From Flavobacterium reichenbachii (GTDB taxonomy: Bacteria > Bacteroidota > Bacteroidia > Flavobacteriales > Flavobacteriaceae), in the NCBI RefSeq assembly GCF_002217435.1, contig NZ_MUHF01000016.1, forward strand, positions 1 through 64,000: DNA of 64,000 nucleotides, read 5' to 3'. The notes beneath the pieces are model-generated. The model saw only the letters and a list, made by a program, of their open reading frames with translations, was not told the DNA's origin and did no database searches. Below are positions 45,201-53,999 of the stretch, piece by piece. Positions within the stretch are counted from its first letter, which is position 1. Every line of letters starts with the position of its first letter. Both the position numbers and the translations under genes were made by a program.

Positions 45201-48200
45201 GTTTTTAATCACAGATTCAAACACTCCAACGGCTTGTAGTATTCAAACAAATGTTATAACAACTCATACTGCAACTAGCCCTGTTGCGAGTACAAGTTTT
45301 GTTAACCCAACTTGTAATGGTTATGCAGACGGTTCTATTTCATTGAGTGCAACCGGAGGTCTTTTACCATATCAATTTAGTATTGATAATGGAGGAACAT
45401 TTGTAAATACAGGTAATTTTGGTGGTCTGGCATCTGGATCATATCAATATGTTATTAGAGATAAAAATGGTTGTGATGCTACAGGAACAATTAATTTAGC
45501 AAATCCTCCTGCTATTACACCTACTATTGGTATCAATGGTATTAAATGTAACTCTGTTACATTAGGTAGTTTTGATGTTAGAGTAAATATCGGAACAGGT
45601 GTTGCGCCATTTACATACAGATTATATGACAATTCATTAAATCAAATCGCTTCTTATATAGAAACTGCTTCAACGGCTTCTGCTAATACTCCAGTTCATA
45701 GTTTTACTGGATTAGATTTTGGTGATTATTATATTACTATAGTAGATTCTAAAGGATGTGAATATAAAAGCTCTAAATTAAGAATTGAGCCTACTCCATA
45801 TTTATTCTTTAATGCTGTAGTTTCATCAGTTTCTTGTGCAACAGGTATATCAATTAGAGTAAATGTTACAGATGGAGTTGCTCCTTACACTTATTCTATT
45901 GTAGGTAGTACTGTACCACCAGTTACAACGGCTTCTACTACACATGTATTTACTGGTTTAGATCAAAATACGAGATATATACTTAAAGTAGAAGATGTGA
46001 ACGGATGTCCTTCTTATTTGGATTATCTTACACCAACAATTTCTCCTATTGTTGTTACTCCAGTTACTAAAAATGTAACTTGTTTCGGAAGTAATAATGG
46101 TGAAGTTGACTTTACAGTATCAAATTATGATGCAAGCGTTACAGCTCTTTATTATGAGGTTAGAGATAATTTAACGAATGTTGCTATTGCTCCTGCTAAA
46201 AACGGAACAGCAACTGGTTTATCTGGAGCTGCTTACTCAAATACTATAACAGGTTTAAGACCAGGTAACTATACATTATATGTTAGAGAAACAAATGGAA
46301 CGTTATGTTCTGCTGCTGCTTATTTCGAAATCAGACAGCCAGCACAAGCGCTTTCATCTACTATAACAAATACAAAAAATGCAAATTGTAATAATCCTGC
46401 TCAAGTTACTTTAGTAACGATTGGAGGAACAGGACCTTACAAATATGCTATCGGTGCTCCTGGATTTACTCCAGCTCCTGGTGATTTTGTATTAAATAAA
46501 AATGTATTAGATTTAGATTATACAATAAGAACAAATTGGGATATTGTAGTTCACGATGCAAACGAATGTGAGGTACGTATCAATAGATCAATAGTATTAG
46601 ATCCGTCTCCTGTAATTGCAATTGCAGCAGTGGACAATTGTGAGACTGAAGGTAATTTCGAAATTGAAGTTACTTTAACTTCTCCTGGAGTTAGTCCTTA
46701 CAGTTTAAGTGTAGATGGTGGAGTTTTCTTCCCTGCTACATTGCCATATACAGTAACTGGATTAAATTCTGGTACACATACTGTTCAAATTCAGGATTCT
46801 AATGCTTGTACTAACGTAGCACCTCAAAGCATTATCTTGTACAAAAAACTGGATATTAACCCGGTTGTTACAAAAGAATTAGATTGTACAGGTTCTCCTG
46901 ATGCTGTTATTACATTGAATGTTTTAGATGGTAGAGGTCCATTTACATACGAAGTAAATATTAATGGTGGAGGATTTAGTGCTCCGTCTGCTCCTTTTGC
47001 TGCTCCAAATACTCTTGTTACTGCGGCAGTTGCCGGAACATACCAATTTAGAGTTACAGATAGTAATTTATGTTCGGTAACTAAAACGGTTACAGTTGAT
47101 CCTAAAGTTAAACCTGACTTTACATTTACTCAAACACCAGAAACTTGTATCTCATCAAATGATGGAACAGTAACAATTACTGCTACTGCTGGAGTTTCTG
47201 ATTTTATGTATAGTATTAATAATGGTGGAGCTTACCAGACAAGCAATGTATTTACAGGATTAAGTGCAGGTACTGCTTACACTATTCTTGTTAGAGATTC
47301 TAAAATGTGCGTTTCAGATCCTCAAAATTTAATTATCACTGAGCCTGCATTAGTAACAGGTACTCCAGTTTTAACAACAGCTCTAAGCTGTGGTGCTGGA
47401 AATGCTGCACAACAAGCACTTGTTACCGTAACAGGAGCTGGTGGAGTAGGAACTTATACTTATAGTTTTGATGGTGGATTAAATTATACTACTACAAACA
47501 CATATACTACATATACAGCAGGAAATGTTACTGCTTATGTTAAAGATGCAAACGGATGTATCAGCGGACCAATTACTATAAATGTACCGGCATTAAACCC
47601 GCCAAAAGACATGGTAATTGCAAGTACACCAATTTATTGTGTACAACAAGGCGCTGGTGATACAACAAGTACTGCTACAATTACTTCTGTTACAGATGGT
47701 GTTGGAACATTAACTTATACGATGCTTCCATCAGTTCCTGCAGGAGTAACTCAAACAGGAAATTCATTTGCAGGATTACAGCCGGGAACTTATATATTCC
47801 AGGTAACAGATTCAAACGGATGTATTTATTCTGAGTCATTGACGATAGATGATGTTACAAAAATTACCGTTGCGGGCCAATTAGTAAGCAACGTTACTTG
47901 TAACGCAGGAACTAATGGAGCGGTTAGATTTACTGCATCAAACTTTACAGGGACATATTCTGCTTCTGTAACTCCAGCAATCGGTAATGTAGCACAATCA
48001 GGAAACATTGTAAATGTGACTGATTTAACACCGGGAACATATACAGTTGTAATTACTGATGATGTTACAGGTTGTACAGCTACAACTTTTGTAGATGTTA
48101 TACAGCCAACAGCAGTTGATTTAAGCGTAACTAAAAATGTAAACGCAAATTGTAATTACGGTGCGATAGTATCAGTTGCTGCAACGGGCGGAACACCTGG

Positions 48201-51200
48201 TTACAGATATGCTTTCGTTAGAAGCGGTGTAACTCCAGTTGCTGGAAACTATGATACAGTATCAACTGCAGTTCTTAATCCAGCTGTAGATACAGCTTGG
48301 GATGTTTATGTATTAGACGCTAATGATTGTCGTGATGTTGAACACATAACAATTGCTACAGACGCTCTTCCAACAATTGGTACCTCTACGCTTCCATATT
48401 GTTATAAAGGTGGTCCAGTTGCTATTACAATCACTGGTACTTATGTTGGTACGCCAATGTACAGTATCGGTAACGGATACAAATCTAGCCCTGATTTTGT
48501 GTTGAATGCGCCAGGAAACTACACATTCTATATCAAAGATGGTAATGGTTGTATCGTTTCAAGACCATACACATTAAACCAAGAATTATTGCTTAAAGCG
48601 ACATTAACACAAGATTACACTTGTGCTGGTGATGCAAGTATAGATTTATTGGCAACTCAAGGTACATTAACTTATAGCAATTTTGAAGTAAGTTTTAACG
48701 GTGGTGTTTATACAGCAGTTACATTGCCATTGCCTTATACTACAAATATTCCTGGAACTTATACTTTCAGAGTAACAGATAGTCAAGGATGTCAGGCAGT
48801 TTCTGTTTCGGTAGAAGTTACACCGCAAACAACACCACAAGCAACATTTACTACAAATAATGTTAGTTGTCCTGGTGGTGCAGATGGTAGTATCGTAATT
48901 ACTCCTTCAAATGGTGTAGCTCCTTATGAGTACAGTATTAACGGAGGAACTTTCCAACCGTCTAATATCTTTGTTAATCTAGGAGCTGGTACATATGATA
49001 TCGTAGTTAGAGATGCTAAAGTATGTCCGTCAACAATGGTTTTACAAGCGGTTATTTCACAGCCTGCGCCATTAGCGGCTACAGCTGTATTAACGCAAAA
49101 CTTAACTTGTGGTACTGGAAATGCAACACAGCCGGCAACAGTTACAATCAATGTAACTACTGGTACTGGAACGCAGCCATATCAATATAGTTTTAATAAT
49201 GGAGTTAGTTATGGACAATCAAATACATACACTACTTCTGCTTCAGGTACAGTTACTGCTTATGTAAAAGATGCTAATAATTGTGTGATCGCAGTTCCAG
49301 TAAGCGTAGTGGTTCCGGCATTAAACCCGCCTACAATTACTACTGTAACGGGAACACCAATTTGGTGTGCACCTGCAGCAAACACAACTAGTACTGTAAC
49401 TTTAAATGTTACTAACGGTGTTGGTACTTTAGATTATGAGATTATTTCTCCTGCAGCTTCGGCTTCAAATACAACTGGAGCAGCAAACGGAATATTCACA
49501 GGATTAGCAGCCGGAACTTATATATTTAAAGTTACTGATGATAATGGCTGTACAGATCAAGCTACTTATACAGTAGATCAATTAATTAACATTACAATCG
49601 CGGGTCAGTTAGTAAACAATGTTGTTTGTAACGGAGAATCTAATGGTTCAGTGAAATTTAATGTTGATAATTTCGGAGGTACATATTCAGTTGCACAAAC
49701 AGCTGGTCCAACAACCGGAACAATCACAACAGTTGGTAAAGAGGTAACTTTGACTAATTTACCAGTTGGTACTTATACAATTCAAGTTACTGATGATATT
49801 ACAAATTGTACTGCTTTTGCTACGGTAATTGTAGGACAGCCTGCCGTATTATCATTAACAGAAACAAGAAATATTAACGCAAATTGTAATTCTGGTGCTC
49901 AGGTAACTGTAGTAGGAGCAGGAGGTACTCCAGATTATAAATATGCATTTGTTTTAGGAACGGGTACTCCAGCAGCAACAGATTATTCTAATATTAATAC
50001 TGCTGTTTTAAATCCTGCACTAGGAACAAACTGGAGAGCTTATGTTATCGATTCTAAAAATTGTGAAACATTTATTCCTATTACAATTGCTACAGACCCA
50101 TTGCCAGGTACAATAACAGCAAACGTTGCAAGCCAATGTCCTTCTGCAACTGGTGAATATACAATTACAGTGAATGTAGGAACTGGTGTTGCTCCTTACG
50201 AATATAATATTGGAAACGGTTTCCAATCTAGTAATGTATTTACGGTAAACAAACCAGGTACTTATAATGTAATCGTAAAAGATGCTAACCAATGTGAAGT
50301 AACAGTAAACGCTGCTGTAACAATACAACCAGTATTACAACTAGATGCAACGATTACTACTCTTCCTGGTTGTACAATTACAAACAATGGTGTTATTACA
50401 GCTTCTGCAACTGGTGGTTCAGGAACTGCAAATTATAACTATACGTTAGATGGTGGTTTTATAATTACTACAACTCCAGCCGTATTTAATAATGTTACTC
50501 CTGGAAACCATATTGTAAGAGTTAGAGACATTGCAACAACATGTACTTTTGAAGTTACAGTATTTGTAGCTCCGGCTACAGATATTACAGGATTTACAAT
50601 TGTTGGTACACCAGTAACTTGTTTCGGTGGTAACAACGGTACAATCACGGCAAGCTTAACAGCAAATGCACCTGGTGTAAACGATAATCCTGTTTACGAA
50701 TATAGATTATCAGGAACTACAGCTTTAGGTGTTCCGGTAAATATAGGAAAACAAACTAGTCCTGTTTTCGAAAACTTAGAAGCGGGAGATTATACAGTAA
50801 CAGTTAATTCTGGACGTGGATGTGAAGATTCTGAAGACGTAAGAATCAGCCAGCCAGGTTTAATCACTGTAGCAGTTCCGACAATTGTACAATACGGTTG
50901 TACAGCTGGAACAAACGCTCCAAATTATGCAACTGTAACAGTTGGTACAGTAAGTGGTGGTTCTGGAGTTTATACTTACGAATTTATCAGAAACGGTGTT
51001 GCGGTACAAAAAGGACCAAATACGGTTTATATAGAATCTGATCTATTAGGTGGAGATTACTCTGTAAATGTTACAGACAGCAATGGATGTACAGGTGCAA
51101 ATGTGATCACTAGAAGAGTGAATCCTTTTATCAGCTTAGATGCTGTTAATGTTGCGGTAACTGCTATAACATGTAATTCTCCTGAAGACATTAACATTAC

Positions 51201-53955
51201 AGTTACAACTACAGGAGGAACTCCTGCTCTGTTAAACTATACTGTTGCAGGTACAGATAATGCTTATAACCAAACTAAAACTAATGGAAGTTTCACTGGT
51301 TTAACAATTGGAAATTATATCATTACAGTTACAAACCCAGCAACAGGCTGCAGCATACAAAAAGCGCATTACGTAGCTGATCCAAATACATTCGAGATCA
51401 AAGCAGTAGCAGTTAATGCAAAACTTTGTTTTGGAGCTTCAAACGGAAGCGTAGATTTAACTTTTGTTGACAATCAATTAAATCCAACAAATGATGCAGG
51501 TATATTCAATTATACCATTACAGGTCCAGTACCAAGTTCTGGAACTTCGACAAATGCAGGTCCTGTAAGAATTGATAATCTAACAGCAGGTCAGTACACA
51601 GTTCAGGCTACATTAGTAGGAAGTCCTTTCTGTACAGTATCGACTATCTTTACAATTTCTCAGCCAGCTGCGGCATTAACTGTAACTGCTCAGAAAGATG
51701 ATATTACTTGTGTAACAGGTAATAATGATGGAGTTATTTACGCTGCTGCAACAGGAGGATGGGATTTAGATTACCAATACCAATTGGTATTAAATGGAAA
51801 CATATTAGTTCCTTACTCAACACAGTCTAAGTTTACTGATTTATCAGCAGGTACTTATACAGTTTTAGTAAAAGACGGTCAGGGTTGTGAGGCTTCGGCA
51901 GCAGTTCAATTAGTTGTTCCGGCTCCAATAACATTCACTGCAGCTGCAGATGCTCCAATGTTGTTATGTTTTGATGACAATGGAGGAGTGATTAGAGCTT
52001 CACTTCCAACTGGAGGACAAGGAAGTAATTACCTTTATACTTTAAATGTAATTTCAGACAATCCGGTTAGTATTGTAGGACCGCAGACAGATCCGGTATT
52101 TACAGGATTAAGAGCAGGAAGATACATTGTAACTGTTACTGATGGATTTAGCTGTGAGGCTTCTTCTGGAGAAATAGTGATAAGCGAACCAACTTTAGTT
52201 AAGCCTACATTAACAGTGTCAAGACAACAAACTTGTACAACACTTACACAGCTTACATTAAGTGCGGTTGGCGGTACAGCTCCTTATACTTATAGTACAG
52301 ATGGAATTAACACAATAGGATCTTTTGCTTCATCAATTTCATTTGATGTGCCAGTAGGAGTTTACAGCTACTACGTAAAAGATGCTAACGGTTGTATTTC
52401 GTTTGTTACTGAAGAAAGAAATGTTGAGCCATTACAAAAATTAGATCTTAAGATAGATGTTTCTGCAGCAGTAGTTAAATGTAAAGATGATGCAACAGCT
52501 TCTATATTTGCTGACGCAGTTGGCGGATTAGGAAACTATGTTTATACTTTATTAAACAATGCAGGCGGTACTGTTCGTCCAGATCAGACAAACGGAAGAT
52601 TTGAAGATCTTGCAGCAGGAATATACAGAGTAAAAGTTGTAAGTGGTGATTGTGAATTCACAAGTGCTCCAATCGAAATCTTGCAACCAAACACTCCTGT
52701 ATCAGCAGAATTTAGAGTAACAAACGTTACTTGTTTTGGAGCAAATAATGGTAAGTTAGAAATTGTAGCTTCTGGAGGAACTGGAAAAATTCAATACGCA
52801 ATTTCACCAGACTTAGATAAATACGATTCAGTATTCTTATTCGAAAAATTAGCTCCGGGAGAATATACTGCTGTAGCAATGGATGAGAACGGATGTTATG
52901 AAATTCATACTTTCACAATTACACAGCCAGGAATTCTAAAAGCAACAGAATTAGTTGACATGATGGTTCCACAATATTGTGTAGGTGATACAACAGGTAC
53001 TATCGTTATTAAAGTTGATGAAACAAGCGGAACTGCTCCTTTCACAGCAAGTATTGATAATGAAGACGGACCATTTATTAATCCAAATTTACCTAACAGT
53101 ACATTTAGTTTTACTGGAATTAACGGAGGACAGCATATTGTTTATATAAAAGATGCCAACAATTGTGTGATATCATTTACAAGTAACTCTATGCCACAAC
53201 CGATAACATTAAATCCGTTAGCAGAAGAAACTTATACATGTGAAAACGATCTGCCAGTTGTTGATATTACAGTTACTATCGATGAAAGTATTGATGACGT
53301 TAGAAAAGCTAAAGTTGTTTATACATTATTATTAGATGGAGTTACCCCGGTAGTTTCTCAAACAGGTAACCCTGTATTTAGAATTACTGCTTCTGGTGAT
53401 TACACTGTAAGAGCTGAACTAGAAGGTTGTGCACAAGTATCAAACATGGTAACGATAATTCTAAAAGATCCATTAACGCTTGTAAACAATACTAACGTTA
53501 ACAAAGATCTAAACACTATCGAAGTAATAGCTTCAGGAGGTGTACCAGCTTATCAATACAGTTTCAACGGAGAACCATTTACATCTTCTAATACTTATAG
53601 AATCTATAAAACAGGTGAATATGAGGTTATTGTTAGAGACCAAAATGGTTGTGAGGCGAAAATAATAGTACCAGCAACATTCTATGATTTCTGTTTACCA
53701 AACTACTTCACTCCAAATGGTGATGGACAAAATGACGGAATCGGTCCTGATTGTGGTGCATTAGCATACAAAAACCTTACTTTCGATATTTTCGACAGAT
53801 ACGGTAGAGTAGTAGCCAAGTATCATGTAGGAGAAAAATGGGACGGTCGTTACAATGGTGCAGAATTACCTACCGGAGATTACTGGTATGTTCTTAAACT
53901 AAATGACGAGAAAGATGCAAGAGAGTTTGTTGGACATTTCACATTATACAGATAA
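36286..53955 (+). CDS. sprB: mobile cell-surface adhesin SprB
   Basis: A 5889-residue giant (start chosen at 36286, where the signal peptide KKPTILKIALLLLFFLQGDIVFSQ begins; the frame runs ten codons further upstream to 36256). Residues about 80-380 form an N-terminal domain, followed by a DUF11-like module (about residues 375-530, VVTKGVQDIAGNDASNKNVT). Roughly 50 modules then end in the motif GTYTVTVKDxNGC (SprB repeat, my own manual count). A jelly-roll-like insertion lies at about residues 1253-1458. The last 85 residues, from CLPNYFTPNGDGQNDGIGPD to EFVGHFTLYR, form the type B gliding-motility-associated CTD used by T9SS. SprB is exported by T9SS and propelled along the surface by the gliding motor (established in F. 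johnsoniae). Confidence 0.95.
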   Translation: MKKPTILKIALLLLFFLQGDIVFSQNLKPFTREYNKQLKGDILVIGNNILNRRTTDRFGNVTAVPNTAYTGTGYNGDFDMRYINIDNGATAGIFSSSSANLTVPNNRAPADPCYRVAYAALYWSATLKSPANRSNINKVKIKVPNTANNAYQDVTGTLIHDIVNSADGINPDNTQAYACFADITSLLSTTNPNGTYTVANVISSEGSNGGTGLSAGWSLFIVYEDSSLPSKAISTFNGFTARAQGGGPNNTTISGFTTIPTGPVHARFAFAALEGDYGYKGDYLQINSTTITPPTRPRESNQNNFFNSSINSLGASFTDRVPNSTNTLGFDTGVIDIDPSSNIIKNNDTSAIITLGTNSDIFIYYFTAFSVDIIAPKVVVTKGVQDIAGNDASNKNVTLGEQLTYTLKFKNEGNDNATSFTIEDKLPINTDFNFPGDIIEMPVGLPIPTTSAGNQYVKYNAATRTLTFTIPNSYVTFNPKTPESTIKFKVKVVDDCSKLTDACSNLIQNTAESHYFGDLGGNATDFGDKSYSSLAGCNLIPQSTNFLVGLDACKARSLYICTASRTISASGGYKSYSWSRNQSGTPVIGTNQTLTVTQPGVYYVYNTANPPCVDLQETITVLDGLARVNPILEYADNKVNGVVPGCLIDGKPLPKIYLCGTNDVRVINTHISGATIVWEKTDCVRPQSLSELCADERSECNWVSAGANGPIFNADTAGYYRVTINSGGCINTYYFNVYKSIVSATIAKTDMKCYGKGTVTVQKLDGYEYKLRNLSNNTETGFQDSNTFDVYQAGTYIATYRLKNVPGTCEYKTEQVVVNHLLMDTKIEDPNVQPLCFGTNGTITASASAGFTNYYFELKNNAGQLLEKIGPVTDRIHAFSVAPGDYYTVEIYSLNEDGTKLCPATAGKYINNPSSQIIPTVNTIEPLTACSDGKYRVSATGGQGKYSYFVDGSTTPQAYSENDNTENNNIIIVATTAKTYTVLVRDDNNCEKSIQFTVPNAAKPTYNVTHTNSVCYNDNSEIRITNIVPNGYTMSYSINNGGTFQTNPLFSNLQPGTYSVVVRYGISYTPQWQSQPVTKYCTDPAQQVIISGPTSAVTASGGVAELAGCTLSQLGGKLRINNAQGGTAPYQYSFDNGQTWQASNEKDVLPGSYILVIRDNVGCQYKIPYDIILDQKPSEPTITVGDPVFNCNGTATSTVTVTNGSSANYSYEYYLDNVANTPITNNVFTNVPSGSHTVSVKYNVTTVSTYSNLLQEDFGKGGYTTTPGINPAYCFEDESTPHPVGYPCGGFDDYQINDGKYAVASSIKTNFGNSWIFAKDHTLPSDPLGRFLCVNVGGSAGIGGILYSKPIKDVIVNQPVIISLWAENLIVKTSTSHADPKLTIQLVNNLNGVGGTETIVATTDTTNPWVVPKTEKWEYKELSLNPGAYNNLSFVIRSYSNEFNGNDVLLDDIWVRQIPKSCIATKDFPIVIDSNKAFTASITGVKDLTCAGVDNGEITISAQNFNLPYGFDYSLDNGVTWVNSKVSPVTATGLTSKTYSIRVRFDASASSCVIPLSQQVKSPTALTVTAQVTTQPTCTTGASITATANGGTPSYQYELRQSNGTTVVTAFQSSNVFTNVPTGSYTVVARDANSCGSPASVRVDISVPTAPTATLAATSDLCYDTTNRSTLVVTATGTGTLTYSLDGAPAQNSNTFTNVGPGIHNILVTDSNNCTASVSNIVIADQLVGSATISKTLDCSSASPDATITVDIVGGTAGFTYKVKRGTGAYGSSNPVTGTSFIYPASTAALYTFEITDSKGCVTTVSATISPTVNPTVTATKVDATCNGASTGSVKLVGAGGSGTYTYLFYNSTVTPAPTTYTAQFDYTGLAAGTYSYRVKDSKGCISALGSVIIAQPTTLTATASANTFTCNTSNVKQAATVTIAVPTTGTAPYQYSFDGGTIFTNTNTLSVTDNGTNQTISYVVVDAKGCKTPVQTITINRLNPPTNLTFTAANVTCTATTTTVNVTAVNGVGTITYSITSPTASAATNTTGAFSGLAAGTYNFRATDANGCYFDKPYTINAVTPISIVGNKVNDALCKGGATGKGTFEVSGNATVGAYTYTVTPATASITKAGNILTLNNAAAGSYTVQVTDNATGCTNSATVIISEPTNALTFTSTATKINCNNDNAQITVTANGGTINYTYAVVKSGATAPIASAYQGSNTLSVDTNTGADMAWDVYVKDANGCITTNTVTITSDALPTVTASLGNQCGGSGSTFTVTATGTGIAPLSYSVDGTSFQTSNVFNLPAGTYTVTVKDGNSCIATAATTLTIFPQLTALASVTKELNCTATPNATITVEVSGGRAPFTYTVRKGTGTTSAPSAPFSTASFTYPVTSANADSYTFVVTDANGCASTTNTTVNPISNPALAETHINPSCDGGSNGSVELTGSGGAGGYTYSRDNITYTPNATFTGLAAGTYTFYVKDGKECVGTISIILTAPAQLAATVTEVPFSCNTTNGKVAGSVTINVTTGTGTLPYQYSFNGGGFGTANTFTLNDTGVDQPYNYAVKDGQGCTITGSGTLARLNPPKIATITASTVTCTATTSTVTVNVTAGTGVGTLQYETIAPSPSIVAKQTSNSFAGLLPGTYMFKVTDANGCYATQSFTINPVINITVAGVKISDAKCFGESTGSIQFTTENYSGTYSHTLTNSLGTVITATEVITNGGKTITISGLPKETYTYNIVDNATGCTATASVVVGEPTAALTITTATATNIYCSNDNSKITVVAAGGTINYSYAVVQHLATAPIASAYQASNVLTVDTNSGAIMAWDVYVKDANGCTVNTQVNILSDAVPTVTATVNQCVPNASVFTITASGTGVAPLTYSIDGVNFKTANTFDVAPGTYTVTVKDKNNCIATTIIDVYQAITASAVLTKDLTCSTPQEGTITITVGGGKGPYTLQTKIGAGAFAGSTSFAGPTFTYNVTSLVGNTYQFLITDSNTPTACSIQTNVITTHTATSPVASTSFVNPTCNGYADGSISLSATGGLLPYQFSIDNGGTFVNTGNFGGLASGSYQYVIRDKNGCDATGTINLANPPAITPTIGINGIKCNSVTLGSFDVRVNIGTGVAPFTYRLYDNSLNQIASYIETASTASANTPVHSFTGLDFGDYYITIVDSKGCEYKSSKLRIEPTPYLFFNAVVSSVSCATGISIRVNVTDGVAPYTYSIVGSTVPPVTTASTTHVFTGLDQNTRYILKVEDVNGCPSYLDYLTPTISPIVVTPVTKNVTCFGSNNGEVDFTVSNYDASVTALYYEVRDNLTNVAIAPAKNGTATGLSGAAYSNTITGLRPGNYTLYVRETNGTLCSAAAYFEIRQPAQALSSTITNTKNANCNNPAQVTLVTIGGTGPYKYAIGAPGFTPAPGDFVLNKNVLDLDYTIRTNWDIVVHDANECEVRINRSIVLDPSPVIAIAAVDNCETEGNFEIEVTLTSPGVSPYSLSVDGGVFFPATLPYTVTGLNSGTHTVQIQDSNACTNVAPQSIILYKKLDINPVVTKELDCTGSPDAVITLNVLDGRGPFTYEVNINGGGFSAPSAPFAAPNTLVTAAVAGTYQFRVTDSNLCSVTKTVTVDPKVKPDFTFTQTPETCISSNDGTVTITATAGVSDFMYSINNGGAYQTSNVFTGLSAGTAYTILVRDSKMCVSDPQNLIITEPALVTGTPVLTTALSCGAGNAAQQALVTVTGAGGVGTYTYSFDGGLNYTTTNTYTTYTAGNVTAYVKDANGCISGPITINVPALNPPKDMVIASTPIYCVQQGAGDTTSTATITSVTDGVGTLTYTMLPSVPAGVTQTGNSFAGLQPGTYIFQVTDSNGCIYSESLTIDDVTKITVAGQLVSNVTCNAGTNGAVRFTASNFTGTYSASVTPAIGNVAQSGNIVNVTDLTPGTYTVVITDDVTGCTATTFVDVIQPTAVDLSVTKNVNANCNYGAIVSVAATGGTPGYRYAFVRSGVTPVAGNYDTVSTAVLNPAVDTAWDVYVLDANDCRDVEHITIATDALPTIGTSTLPYCYKGGPVAITITGTYVGTPMYSIGNGYKSSPDFVLNAPGNYTFYIKDGNGCIVSRPYTLNQELLLKATLTQDYTCAGDASIDLLATQGTLTYSNFEVSFNGGVYTAVTLPLPYTTNIPGTYTFRVTDSQGCQAVSVSVEVTPQTTPQATFTTNNVSCPGGADGSIVITPSNGVAPYEYSINGGTFQPSNIFVNLGAGTYDIVVRDAKVCPSTMVLQAVISQPAPLAATAVLTQNLTCGTGNATQPATVTINVTTGTGTQPYQYSFNNGVSYGQSNTYTTSASGTVTAYVKDANNCVIAVPVSVVVPALNPPTITTVTGTPIWCAPAANTTSTVTLNVTNGVGTLDYEIISPAASASNTTGAANGIFTGLAAGTYIFKVTDDNGCTDQATYTVDQLINITIAGQLVNNVVCNGESNGSVKFNVDNFGGTYSVAQTAGPTTGTITTVGKEVTLTNLPVGTYTIQVTDDITNCTAFATVIVGQPAVLSLTETRNINANCNSGAQVTVVGAGGTPDYKYAFVLGTGTPAATDYSNINTAVLNPALGTNWRAYVIDSKNCETFIPITIATDPLPGTITANVASQCPSATGEYTITVNVGTGVAPYEYNIGNGFQSSNVFTVNKPGTYNVIVKDANQCEVTVNAAVTIQPVLQLDATITTLPGCTITNNGVITASATGGSGTANYNYTLDGGFIITTTPAVFNNVTPGNHIVRVRDIATTCTFEVTVFVAPATDITGFTIVGTPVTCFGGNNGTITASLTANAPGVNDNPVYEYRLSGTTALGVPVNIGKQTSPVFENLEAGDYTVTVNSGRGCEDSEDVRISQPGLITVAVPTIVQYGCTAGTNAPNYATVTVGTVSGGSGVYTYEFIRNGVAVQKGPNTVYIESDLLGGDYSVNVTDSNGCTGANVITRRVNPFISLDAVNVAVTAITCNSPEDINITVTTTGGTPALLNYTVAGTDNAYNQTKTNGSFTGLTIGNYIITVTNPATGCSIQKAHYVADPNTFEIKAVAVNAKLCFGASNGSVDLTFVDNQLNPTNDAGIFNYTITGPVPSSGTSTNAGPVRIDNLTAGQYTVQATLVGSPFCTVSTIFTISQPAAALTVTAQKDDITCVTGNNDGVIYAAATGGWDLDYQYQLVLNGNILVPYSTQSKFTDLSAGTYTVLVKDGQGCEASAAVQLVVPAPITFTAAADAPMLLCFDDNGGVIRASLPTGGQGSNYLYTLNVISDNPVSIVGPQTDPVFTGLRAGRYIVTVTDGFSCEASSGEIVISEPTLVKPTLTVSRQQTCTTLTQLTLSAVGGTAPYTYSTDGINTIGSFASSISFDVPVGVYSYYVKDANGCISFVTEERNVEPLQKLDLKIDVSAAVVKCKDDATASIFADAVGGLGNYVYTLLNNAGGTVRPDQTNGRFEDLAAGIYRVKVVSGDCEFTSAPIEILQPNTPVSAEFRVTNVTCFGANNGKLEIVASGGTGKIQYAISPDLDKYDSVFLFEKLAPGEYTAVAMDENGCYEIHTFTITQPGILKATELVDMMVPQYCVGDTTGTIVIKVDETSGTAPFTASIDNEDGPFINPNLPNSTFSFTGINGGQHIVYIKDANNCVISFTSNSMPQPITLNPLAEETYTCENDLPVVDITVTIDESIDDVRKAKVVYTLLLDGVTPVVSQTGNPVFRITASGDYTVRAELEGCAQVSNMVTIILKDPLTLVNNTNVNKDLNTIEVIASGGVPAYQYSFNGEPFTSSNTYRIYKTGEYEVIVRDQNGCEAKIIVPATFYDFCLPNYFTPNGDGQNDGIGPDCGALAYKNLTFDIFDRYGRVVAKYHVGEKWDGRYNGAELPTGDYWYVLKLNDEKDAREFVGHFTLYR
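40042..40660 (+). other. jelly-roll-like domain embedded in SprB
   Basis: Between two SprB-type repeats (about residues 1253-1458 of SprB) the sequence changes to LLQEDFGKGGYTT through LSFVIRSYSNEFNGNDVLLDDIWVRQIP. The DFGxG start and the LLDDIWV end are typical of carbohydrate-binding, beta-jelly-roll modules found in Bacteroidota adhesins and T9SS cargo. No Cys is found in it except near CFEDES, GYPCGG and LCVN. A role in ligand binding is inferred from the fold only. Confidence 0.55.
41464..50590 (+). repeat. seven-unit super-repeat of SprB
   Basis: Within the SprB-type repeats, specific variants recur at every seventh unit. The AWDVYVKDANGC-type variant has its Trp codon at 42937, 44713, 46537, 48298 and 50032, i.e. 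592, 608, 587 and 578 residues apart. The LNPP linker and the variant starting TKELxCT-x-PDATIT recur with the same order. The protein therefore has about five copies of a seven-module block, here from unit 4 to about unit 40. Confidence 0.8.
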
Positions 53956-53999
53956 CAAAATAAAGGCCCCGAATGATGTTATCTAAAAAAATTATTACA

